Part shown: piece by piece, positions 1 to 4,538 of the stretch | How positions within the stretch are numbered: position 1 is the first letter of the stretch | Layout of the letters: every line of letters starts with the position of its first letter | From: Caldithrix sp. | Lineage (GTDB): Bacteria > KSB1 > UBA2214 > DYKH01 | Direction: 5' to 3' | DNA length: 6,020 nt | Assembly: GCA_020722685.1 (NCBI GenBank) | Contig: DYKH01000275.1 | Location: forward strand, 1-6,020 | The notes under the pieces: generated by a model | The model's database searches: none | Told to the model about the DNA's origin: nothing | Seen by the model: only the letters and a program-made list of their open reading frames with translations | Position numbers and translations under genes: made by a program

Positions 1-9
1 TTGGGCATG

Positions 10-42
10 TGCTCGGCGCAGGCTAGAGGTATGCGCCGAGCA
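10..42. repeat. Perfect 11-bp inverted repeat, 11-nt spacer
   Basis: TGCTCGGCGCA (10-20) is matched exactly by TGCGCCGAGCA (32-42). One G-U and one T-A pair could extend the stem outward. No run of T follows on either strand, so it is a poor intrinsic terminator. It lies beyond the 3' end of the minus-strand regulator. It could be an operator, an RNA hairpin at the end of that transcript, or part of a neighbouring unit outside the window. Confidence 0.6.
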
Positions 43-57
43 TAGTTTAGCGTCATC

Positions 58-77
58 AGAGCATTGCATTATGCTCT
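58..77. repeat. Short inverted repeat downstream of the HTH gene
   Basis: AGAGCAT (58-64) and ATGCTCT (71-77) form a 7-bp stem with a 6-nt loop. It lies about 30 nt past the stop codon of the minus-strand HTH gene, so it could help end or protect that transcript. No T-tract follows on the minus strand, so a Rho-independent terminator call would be weak. Confidence 0.35.
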
Positions 78-107
78 TCCCAGTGATGCAAAAGGAACCG
101 GCAGGTC

Positions 108-290
108 TTACGGCTTCTTGCCTGTATGCCTTTTAGCAAGGAGGCATTCTATCAGACACTTTATGGTGTCTGTCGTGGGTATCTCTCCAGCCCTGAGCCT
201 CCGGTAATGCCGAGGCGTGATACCCAATGCCCGCGCCGCATCCGAATGAGTCCGATAAACCCCTAAGAGTTCTTTAAATAATTTTTCCAT
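108..290 (-). CDS. Small Cro/C1-type HTH transcriptional regulator
   Basis: This 60-aa protein is mostly one helix-turn-helix fold. The segment from about residue 14 to 37 (SDAARALGITPRHYRRLRAG) has the Ala-x-x-LGI-x-x-x-x-x-x-LRxG pattern of XRE/Cro DNA-binding domains. The basic recognition helix contains RHYRRLR. The length is close to lambda Cro (66 aa), and no dimerisation or protease domain is present. It is the only leftward gene seen and faces the long rightward operon across a shared control region, the usual position of a phage repressor or Cro-like gene. No Shine-Dalgarno lies before the ATG at 290, and the promoter places transcription start on that ATG, so the mRNA is probably leaderless. 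Whether it represses the rightward operon, itself, or both cannot be decided here. Confidence 0.8.
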   Translation of the reverse strand: MEKLFKELLGVYRTHSDAARALGITPRHYRRLRAGEIPTTDTIKCLIECLLAKRHTGKKP

Positions 291-296
291 AACGGG

Positions 297-325
297 ATCA
301 TATAGGATATTTTACCCCTTGTCAA
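297..325 (-). promoter_or_regulatory. Leftward sigma-70 promoter for the HTH gene, predicted leaderless
   Basis: On the minus strand, TTGACA (325-320) is followed by a 17-nt spacer and TATGAT (302-297). This is a perfect -35 and a one-mismatch -10 at ideal spacing. The expected start point, seven bases past the -10, is position 290, the A of the ATG. No ribosome-binding site fits in between. Lambda cI transcribed from PRM is the classic precedent for a leaderless repressor message. Confidence 0.8.
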
Positions 326-327
326 GG
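317..327. promoter_or_regulatory. Palindrome CCTTGTCAAGG over the left -35, possible operator
   Basis: An 11-bp perfect odd palindrome centred on 322 covers the -35 box of the leftward promoter. A protein bound here would block or modulate that promoter. The half-site CCTTG recurs at 420-424, overlapping the -35 of the rightward promoter, though both partly reflect the TTGAC core itself. Confidence 0.35.
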
Positions 328-340
328 CGAGGAAACCGAC

Positions 341-377
341 GAAAATAGAAGCATGGGCTTGAAAATAAGACCATGGG
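341..377. repeat. Two 17-bp direct repeats at 20-bp spacing, candidate operators
   Basis: GAAAATAGAAGCATGGG (341-357) and GAAAATAAGACCATGGG (361-377) match at 14 of 17 positions. They start exactly 20 bp apart, about two helical turns, between the two divergent promoters. Same-face tandem sites of this kind are typical of regulator binding sites. Each ends in CATGGG, and the second contains the palindrome CCATGG. The binding protein is unknown; the HTH protein is the obvious candidate. Confidence 0.5.
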
Positions 378-421
378 ACGCCAGGTCCTTTTGGGAGAAT
401 ATTTTTGAGGTAATTTCGGCC

Positions 422-451
422 TTGACTGTTTCGGACGCATTGTCCTATAAT
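422..451 (+). promoter_or_regulatory. Rightward sigma-70 promoter for the early operon
   Basis: TTGACT (422-427), an 18-nt spacer and a perfect TATAAT (446-451) form a strong promoter. The predicted start is near 458, giving a leader of about 40 nt before the first gene at 498. The leader carries a strong AAGGAGG ribosome-binding site (487-493). No other equally good promoter was noticed further right, so this one probably serves the whole rightward run. Confidence 0.85.
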
Positions 452-454
452 GCG
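436..454. promoter_or_regulatory. Inverted repeat across the rightward -10, candidate operator
   Basis: CGCATT (436-441) and AATGCG (449-454) are perfect inverted arms with a 7-nt centre and include half of the -10 box. A smaller GGAC/GTCC repeat (433-436 and 442-445) overlaps it. A repressor bound here would exclude RNA polymerase. Confidence 0.4.
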
Positions 455-497
455 CCTCAGAATTTTAATTCAAAACAGCACCTAAAAAGGAGGCCAC

Positions 498-719
498 ATG
501 CTAGACAAAAAAAAGGAAAATAAGGAAAACCCGTTGTGTCTTAGGCCTGGATGCGGAAAGCCCGCTCATATCCGTGGACTTTGCCGGTGCTGCTACGGTT
601 CGGCGCTGTTGCTGGTCAAGAAAGGGGTGACGACGTGGGAGGACCTGGAATCCAAAGGGAAGGCCAACCGACGATTCAAGAATCGCGTGGGAGCGGCGCA
701 TGAATGGCTCCTGAGCTGA
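498..719 (+). CDS. Small cysteine-rich phage protein, probable zinc binding
   Basis: This 73-aa first gene of the rightward operon has cysteines at 14, 19, 29, 31 and 32 and His24. The pattern is C-x4-C-GKPAHIRGLC-x-CCY, then VKKGVTTWEDLESKGKA. The GC-x-x-PAxxRGLC-x-x-CY and TTWEDLExxGK elements recur in small phage and prophage proteins of unknown function, and the cysteines suggest one bound zinc. The very lysine-rich N-terminus (residues 4-9) may contact nucleic acid. The ATG follows AAGGAGG by 4 nt. Its 3' end overlaps the nuclease start by 16 nt, so the two are probably translationally coupled. No reaction can be assigned. Confidence 0.8.
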   Translation: MLDKKKENKENPLCLRPGCGKPAHIRGLCRCCYGSALLLVKKGVTTWEDLESKGKANRRFKNRVGAAHEWLLS

Positions 720-1261
720 TCAGCACCACGCAGGCGCTTGCTCCGTTCTCCGGCTACAGCTCGGGGAGCGGGGCTGGAGTTCGTCCTGGTGTTCTGCTCA
801 AGGCAATGGAGCGGGGCACCTTCGTGCATAAGGTGTGCGCTTCTATTGCGTCCGGTGCTTTCATCATCGAGCCAATTCCCGATGATTACAAGGGTTACAT
901 CACCAGCTATAGAAGCTGGTTTGAATTGATGGTTGATCGTGTAATCTTCGTGGAGAAGGAATTTGTGGCGCATAATTTTGGCTATGTCAGCCACCCGGAT
1001 CTTGGGGTCTTTCTGAAGACAGGTGAAAGGGCTCTGATAGACCTCAAAACCCCGCTGGCAAAGCGGAAAGTGTGGGCAGCGCAACTTGCCTCTTACAAGT
1101 ATGTCACCGAGGCAACGCTAAATTTCCGGTGGGACAAGATTGGGAGTTTGCAATTAGATCCGGATGGCAAGATGGCGAAGATGGTCTGGTACAATGAGAG
1201 TCCAAAAGATTTTAATGCCTTTTTGGCGTGTCTCACGGCGACGCGCTATTTTCTGTGGTGA
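704..1261 (+). CDS. PD-(D/E)XK (RecB-like) phage nuclease
   Basis: This 185-aa protein carries the full RecB-family nuclease motif set in order: RGTFVH with His42, an acidic VEKEF (Glu84/Glu86), HPD with Asp99, IDLKT with Asp113 and Lys115, and QLASY with Gln127 and Tyr131. Asp99, Asp113 and Lys115 would coordinate metal and catalyse DNA hydrolysis, most likely as a 5'-3' resecting exonuclease partnering the Bet protein downstream. There is no helicase domain and no Cas4-type iron-sulphur cysteine cluster, since only Cys45 and Cys176 are present. It is shorter than lambda Exo (226 aa). The N-terminal VLLKAMERGTxVH and C-terminal AFLACLTATRYF segments match my recollection of phage PDDEXK proteins. 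The start at 704 has GGGAG 10 nt upstream and overlaps the preceding gene. Substrate polarity is inferred. Confidence 0.88.
   Translation: MAPELISTTQALAPFSGYSSGSGAGVRPGVLLKAMERGTFVHKVCASIASGAFIIEPIPDDYKGYITSYRSWFELMVDRVIFVEKEFVAHNFGYVSHPDLGVFLKTGERALIDLKTPLAKRKVWAAQLASYKYVTEATLNFRWDKIGSLQLDPDGKMAKMVWYNESPKDFNAFLACLTATRYFLW
902..920 (+). other. Intragenic hairpin in the nuclease gene
   Basis: ACCAGCT (902-908) and AGCTGGT (914-920) form a perfect 7-bp stem with a 5-nt ATAGA loop, followed by TTTG. The T-tract is too short for a confident terminator. It may be coincidence within the codons for TSYRSW. Confidence 0.25.
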
Positions 1262-1267
1262 GTCAGA

Positions 1268-1480
1268 ATGTGTAGATTTGCAGAGATGTCATGCCCCAGT
1301 TGCGGTGCTGCGGGATACAAAATTGATGAAGAGTTATTAAATGCCGAATGGGACAATAACGCTTCTTGGAATGTGGCTTATATCTACGAGTGCCCCGATT
1401 GCCTTGAGGTCTTTGACTATAACGGACCACTGTACGAAAACCCTAGTCCGATAGACGAGTTGTTGTTCAAATATGAATAA
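1268..1480 (+). CDS. Small zinc-ribbon protein
   Basis: This 70-aa protein has two CxxC knuckles, CPSC at residues 9-12 and CPDC at 42-45, separated by about 29 residues. That is the layout of a zinc ribbon. The rest is acidic, ending in PSPIDELLFKYE. No catalytic motif is visible, so a nucleic-acid or protein contact role is the most that can be suggested. GGTGAG lies 5 nt before the ATG at 1268. An internal ATG at 1286 (residue 7) keeps both knuckles but has a weaker ribosome site. The gene starts 6 nt after the nuclease stop. Confidence 0.8.
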   Translation: MCRFAEMSCPSCGAAGYKIDEELLNAEWDNNASWNVAYIYECPDCLEVFDYNGPLYENPSPIDELLFKYE

Positions 1481-1497
1481 AAAACAGGAGAACTGAC

Positions 1498-2172
1498 ATG
1501 CAATTCCCAGGAGTAGACAGCACTGAAGTAGTGGTTCGGAGTCCGCTGGATCTGGATGATATCCGGTCCAAGCTGGAAGAGTACCGGGAAGCCATTGAAG
1601 AGATGGCGACTCAGGCGTCCTTGATTGTGGTGGTGGACGACGCATCGGCAAAGCAAGCGGTGAGCATGGCTTCTGCCGTCAAACAGTTGGGCAAGAAGAT
1701 CGAGACCGCGCGAAAGGAGGCAATCGAAGAACCGCAGGGCTTTATCAAGACCGTGAACGGGATGGCGAAGAGCTTCACCGGCGCCCTGGAGGAAATCGAA
1801 AAGGGCTTGAAGCGCAGGATTGCCGATTATCAATACAGGCTGGAGTTGGAACGCCGAGAGGCGGAACGCATCGCCAGGGAAGAAGCGGCAAGGCTCCAAA
1901 GATCCCTGGATGCCGAGGCAAAGGAAAAAGGGGTGGAGCCTGTGAAGGTGGTTGCCCCGGTCATGCCCAAGCCCCAGACTGTCACAAGATCCGAGGATGG
2001 CGCAACTGCCTACATACGCAAAGAATGGAAGTGCGCGGTGGTTGACCCTGGTGCCGTCCCGAGGGAGTTCTGCTCGCCCGATGACAGGAAGCTGAGGGAA
2101 GCGGTCAGAGCTGGGATGCGTGATATCCCGGGGTGCAGAATTTATGAGGAAGCAGTTGCGGCGATAAGATGA
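1498..2172 (+). CDS. Coiled-coil phage protein of the RecT-associated type
   Basis: This 224-aa protein has three parts. Residues 18-110 are helical (IRSKLEEYREAIEEM, then AVKQLGKKIETARKE). Residues 106-145 are a highly charged heptad-rich coiled coil dense in Arg and Glu. After a Pro/Val linker (146-160), the C-terminal domain from about 171 reads IRKEWKCAVVDPGAVPREF and IPGCRIYEE. Proteins of this build, with a W-x-x-x-VxDxxxVPREF tail ending in IPGxRIYEE, are common just upstream of RecT/Bet genes in phages and have no settled function. It resembles neither a nuclease nor an ATPase. AGGAG lies 7 nt before the ATG. A structural or loading role in recombination is inferred from position only. 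Confidence 0.82.
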   Translation: MQFPGVDSTEVVVRSPLDLDDIRSKLEEYREAIEEMATQASLIVVVDDASAKQAVSMASAVKQLGKKIETARKEAIEEPQGFIKTVNGMAKSFTGALEEIEKGLKRRIADYQYRLELERREAERIAREEAARLQRSLDAEAKEKGVEPVKVVAPVMPKPQTVTRSEDGATAYIRKEWKCAVVDPGAVPREFCSPDDRKLREAVRAGMRDIPGCRIYEEAVAAIR

Positions 2173-2185
2173 GGAGGATGGAGCA

Positions 2186-2410
2186 ATGACAGAACTTTAC
2201 GTCAAGCCTTGCCCATTTTGCGGTGCGGATGAGACAATTGCGGTCCCCGGACCGATAAGCAATGATTGTGCTTGGAAAGGTATCCGCGTAGGATGCTCTT
2301 ACTGCGGTGCATACGGAGGCCCTTCCGATACGTGGAAGGGTGCCGTGGACGAATGGAACTCCAGGGCAATAGCTGATCCTGGGGTGCTTGGCAACGAAAA
2401 GGAGGGATGA
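2186..2410 (+). CDS. Lar-like restriction alleviation protein
   Basis: This 74-aa protein matches the Lar family pattern: KPCPFCGA near the N-terminus (Cys9, Cys12), a second knuckle CSYCGAYGGP (Cys37, Cys40), and the closing A-x-x-x-WNSRA (residues 53-61). The Lar protein of the Rac prophage modulates type I restriction and lessens cleavage of unmodified incoming DNA. Phage relatives are generally annotated the same way, though many may simply be zinc-ribbon proteins. AGGAGG stands 8 nt before the ATG. The stop overlaps the ATGA at 2407-2410, where the next gene begins. Family assignment is firm; the anti-restriction activity is inferred. Confidence 0.85.
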   Translation: MTELYVKPCPFCGADETIAVPGPISNDCAWKGIRVGCSYCGAYGGPSDTWKGAVDEWNSRAIADPGVLGNEKEG

Positions 2411-2412
2411 CC

Positions 2413-2682
2413 ATGGCAACGCAAGCAAGACCAACATGCAATTGTAAGGAATTGCGCTACATCAACAAACATGGCGAAACGGTGTTCGTGGCGCCGACCA
2501 AATACCACGACTGCGAATATGTGGCGCAGCGAAACTCTGTGGTCACCAGAGCCGAGAGGGAAACGAAGCTGATCCTTGACCAACTCGAAGCAGAGGGGAA
2601 GACGCGGCCGTGGAATGAGGTGTTTCTGGAGACGGTAGACCGCATGGTGCGGGATACGTTCGGGGAAAAGAAGGTGGAATAA
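2413..2682 (+). CDS. Small CxC...HxC phage protein of unknown function
   Basis: An 89-aa protein beginning MATQARPTCNCKELRYI. It has a CxC pair (residues 9 and 11), then YHDCEYVAQRN with His32 and Cys34, a plausible four-ligand metal site. A helical, charged C-terminal half (AERETKLILDQLEAEGK) follows. The HDCEYVxxRN element recalls small proteins in other phage early regions; I know of no assigned role. The start is chosen at 2413 because GGAGG (2401-2405) is 7 nt away. The in-frame ATG at 2407 overlaps the previous stop but sits directly on the ribosome site with no usable spacing, and would add only Met-Thr. Confidence 0.75.
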   Translation: MATQARPTCNCKELRYINKHGETVFVAPTKYHDCEYVAQRNSVVTRAERETKLILDQLEAEGKTRPWNEVFLETVDRMVRDTFGEKKVE

Positions 2683-2717
2683 TAAAGCGATCCACAAAAA
2701 ATATAAGGAGGTCATAA

Positions 2718-3836
2718 ATGGCTGAAGAGCGAGGAGTAATCAAGTACAAAGCAAATGATGGGAGCGATATCAAGCTCACCTTCGACACGATCAGGAGATA
2801 CCTCGTGAGCGGACACCCGGAGTATGTGAGCGATCAGGAGCTGATGTATTTCGGCGGGATCTGCAAGGCGAGAGGTCTCAACCCGTTTGCGAAAGATGCG
2901 TATCTCATCAAGTACACGCAGAACGACCCGGCGGCAATTATCACTTCCATAGACTACTTCCGGGCGAGGGCCAAGTCCCAAACGGATTGCCAGGGCTGGA
3001 AAGCCGGAATCATCGTAAAGACCGCTTCAGGGGATATCCGTAGGTCCAACGGGCTAATCCTTGAAGGGGAAACCCTTGTCGGCGGGTGGTTCTCGGCGCA
3101 ACCTCGGGGATGGCATGAGCCCTTCGAGCTCGAAGTGAACCTGAAACCCTACATCAAGATGACAAAGGACGGCTACCCCACAAAGTTCTGGTCGGAGGAG
3201 AATCAGCCCACGATGATCCGGAAAGTGGCTGAGAGTCAAGGACTCCGTGAGGTCTGGCCCGCTGAGTTCGCCAAGTTGTACGTGCCTGAAGAGGTGGATT
3301 CGGGGCTCGTTATGGAAACGAGCTTTTCAGTTCCAGTGGCGCCTGAAGGTGAATCCTCTGGATCACCTGCAAATACAGGCCCAGATGTTCGGGTCAGGGC
3401 TTTCGACAATGCGACGCAGGACCTTCCGCAAGACGCATTGGCGACTTATCTTGACCTGTGTGCCTCTCACTTTGGCAAGGGGCTCGATGGATTCAAGGTC
3501 AAGGTCATGAAGCAAAATGAGATCGATGGATTTAAAAAGGCATTTATGACCTGGTATGGCACCCAAGCAAAAAAGGTACAGGCACCTTCGCAGCAGGAGG
3601 AGATGCCCGAGGTTCAGAAACCCGATGTGGTCGCAACAACTACCCCAAAAGCCATGAATCAGGACCAGTTTCTGGCTACCGTATCCGAGATCATCGCATC
3701 CGTCCCCAAGGGCAAGGGCAAAGCCGAAGCCCTACAGCTCATGAAGGAGATGAAGATCGGCAAACTTGAGGACGTGGGGCAGGAGAGCTTTCAATCCTTC
3801 ATTGACGAACTGGTAATGCGGGTAAAAGAACGATGA
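2718..3836 (+). CDS. bet: Bet/RecT-family single-strand annealing recombinase
   Basis: This 372-aa protein has a Red-beta/Bet core at about residues 20-195. Hallmarks are the CKARGLNPFAKDAYLIKY segment (49-66), PAAIITSIDYFRARA (71-85), Trp-rich strands (LVGGWFSAQP), and MIRKVAESQGLREVWPAEF followed by KLYVPEE (166-192), which is near-diagnostic. Such proteins coat single-stranded DNA exposed by a partner exonuclease and anneal it to complementary strands. Lambda Bet is 261 aa. The extra length is C-terminal: a Gly/Ser/Pro linker, a helical block (about 238-282), a Gln/Pro/Thr-rich linker and a second helical block (about 313-372). In lambda the C-terminal part binds Exo and SSB, so these blocks may be partner-docking modules. 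AAGGAGGT stands 5 nt before the ATG, the strongest ribosome site in the window. The stop overlaps the next ATG (ATGA). Confidence 0.93.
   Translation: MAEERGVIKYKANDGSDIKLTFDTIRRYLVSGHPEYVSDQELMYFGGICKARGLNPFAKDAYLIKYTQNDPAAIITSIDYFRARAKSQTDCQGWKAGIIVKTASGDIRRSNGLILEGETLVGGWFSAQPRGWHEPFELEVNLKPYIKMTKDGYPTKFWSEENQPTMIRKVAESQGLREVWPAEFAKLYVPEEVDSGLVMETSFSVPVAPEGESSGSPANTGPDVRVRAFDNATQDLPQDALATYLDLCASHFGKGLDGFKVKVMKQNEIDGFKKAFMTWYGTQAKKVQAPSQQEEMPEVQKPDVVATTTPKAMNQDQFLATVSEIIASVPKGKGKAEALQLMKEMKIGKLEDVGQESFQSFIDELVMRVKER
3305..3327 (+). terminator. Terminator-like hairpin inside bet
   Basis: GCTCGTT (3305-3311) and AACGAGC (3317-3323) form a perfect 7-bp stem with a 5-nt loop, extendable by G-U pairs, followed immediately by TTTT (3324-3327) and then CAGTT. 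The shape is that of a weak Rho-independent terminator. It falls at codons 196-202, the junction between the conserved Bet core and its variable tail. It could attenuate downstream transcription or be a relic of a module join. Confidence 0.4.
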
Positions 3837-4126
3837 GCGTTAAGATTGATGACGTCCTGTGGGCTTCGCTCAGAACTGAGATTATGTCGAAGCGGAGCAA
3901 GGCGAAACTGGACACCTTGAGAAAACTGGTTTTGGAGATCGAGCGGAGCAATTTATATGAAAAAAAAGAGCCCTTTGGCAGAAGAATATGGCGCCGCATT
4001 ATGGGGCATCGCATTTTTCACCTGCACAAAGTGGAAATGCCTGATGCCTGTACGGGACTGCCTGTTGAGGCAAAAGAGAGCGAAAATGTGGGCCAAGATA
4101 AGCTGGAAAAACAGGAACAACTTTAA
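3833..4126 (+). CDS. Small protein of unknown function, coupled to bet
   Basis: This 97-aa ORF starts within the bet stop (ATGA at 3833-3836). Its first 40 codons fill the only gap between bet and the next gene, with a helical charged segment (SKRSKAKLDTLRKLVLEIERSN). From about residue 42 it runs in a different frame over the neighbouring Cys-rich gene, and that half looks less protein-like. A run of eight A (3960-3967) lies where the two ORFs begin to overlap. Either both are translated, or an insertion/deletion or slip at the A-run changed the tail. No family is recognised. The N-terminal part is moderately convincing; the tail is doubtful. Confidence 0.5.
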   Translation: MSVKIDDVLWASLRTEIMSKRSKAKLDTLRKLVLEIERSNLYEKKEPFGRRIWRRIMGHRIFHLHKVEMPDACTGLPVEAKESENVGQDKLEKQEQL

Positions 4127-4250
4127 TGCACCAGCTATCTTCGACGCAACGACAAGGCTGAAAACCTGTCTCGACTGCGCGCAGGGAAGGAAGAATCGTG
4201 CCGGAGCAAAAAAACGTAAAGCAAATCCTGAGCGAGTGGCTACTGAATAA
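3957..4250 (+). CDS. Small Cys-rich phage protein, probable zinc binding
   Basis: This 97-aa protein has FTCTKWKCLMPVRDCLLRQKRA (Cys23, Cys28, Cys35) followed by CLDCAQGRK (Cys71, Cys74). A C-x4-C-x6-C-x-x-RQ block then a CxxC-x-QG block recurs in tiny phage early proteins that appear to bind zinc, which favours this frame over the overlapping one. GGAG (3945-3948) lies 8 nt before the ATG. The tail is very basic (GRKNRAGAKKRK), suggesting nucleic-acid contact. It overlaps the upstream ORF by 170 nt and the downstream gene by 53 nt, both unusually long overlaps. Function is unknown. Confidence 0.68.
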   Translation: MKKKSPLAEEYGAALWGIAFFTCTKWKCLMPVRDCLLRQKRAKMWAKISWKNRNNFNAPAIFDATTRLKTCLDCAQGRKNRAGAKKRKANPERVATE

Positions 4251-4407
4251 CGGCTACGACGGACTTGCCAATACATTTCGGGGATGTGGTTGCGCTGTCA
4301 AAAAAAGTTTCATGCCATTCAACCACTGCTGCGAATCGGATTGTGTGGCCGCCTACGATAATAGCAATGAATATTTTTTGATGGTTCCAGGAAAACGCCC
4401 GAAGTGA
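4198..4407 (+). CDS. Small phage protein with NGYDGL and CGC motifs
   Basis: This 69-aa protein begins at GTG (AAGGA 4187-4191, 6 nt upstream). It reads VKQILSEWLLNNGYDGLANTFRGCGC with Cys30 and Cys32, then HCCESDC (Cys44, Cys45, Cys49). An N-terminal helix ending in NGYDGL followed by CGC and a later Cys group is a pattern I associate with many small phage early proteins, presumably a metal-binding mini-fold. No activity is known to me. Its stop overlaps the GTG of the following 44-aa membrane ORF (GTGA, 4404-4407), tying the recombination genes to the membrane cassette. Confidence 0.75.
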   Translation: MPEQKNVKQILSEWLLNNGYDGLANTFRGCGCAVKKSFMPFNHCCESDCVAAYDNSNEYFLMVPGKRPK

Positions 4408-4538
4408 TTCTACTCTTAACCATCATCGTGCTTGTGCCTTTGGCGAGACTGCCGCAAATCAATAATAGCTTCGATCTGCCAAAGTTGCTCCTGCTTTCCA
4501 TTGGAGTCGCTGCCTGGTTCGTGTGGAGAGCGAAATGA
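4404..4538 (+). CDS. 44-aa two-helix membrane protein, N-terminal piece of an O-antigen ligase-like protein
   Basis: This short ORF starts at GTG inside the preceding stop and encodes two hydrophobic stretches, MILLLTIIVLVPLA and LLLLSIGVAAWFVW, joined by RLPQINNSFDLPK. An F-x-LPK just ahead of the second helix is typical of the first two transmembrane helices of O-antigen ligase/polymerase-family (Wzy_C) proteins. Its stop codon overlaps the ATG of the 344-aa ligase-like gene (ATGA, 4535-4538), which lacks these helices. I infer it is the detached N-terminus of that protein, made separately by coupled translation. It could also be an independent small membrane protein, or the result of a frameshift or sequencing error. 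Confidence 0.65.
   Translation: MILLLTIIVLVPLARLPQINNSFDLPKLLLLSIGVAAWFVWRAK

Noticed and set aside
593..1084. A 163-codon minus-strand ORF
   Set aside because: It lies opposite the Cys-rich gene and the nuclease, whose motifs are clear. It has no ribosome site noticed and no familiar motif.
1417..1899. A 160-codon minus-strand ORF
   Set aside because: It is antisense to the coiled-coil gene; its Leu/Phe-rich text is what the Lys/Glu-rich coding strand gives in reverse complement.
2299..2715. A 138-codon minus-strand ORF
   Set aside because: It covers the Lar-like and CxC genes on the opposite strand and shows no protein-like pattern.
3891..3951. 10-bp repeat AGCGGAGCAA at 3891-3900 and 3942-3951
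   Set aside because: It is only two copies, 51 nt apart in frame within a Ser/Arg/Lys-rich coding stretch; best explained by codon use.
3953..4276. A 107-codon minus-strand ORF rich in Phe and Ala
   Set aside because: It is antisense to a lysine-rich region with two or three rightward ORFs; the composition follows from that.
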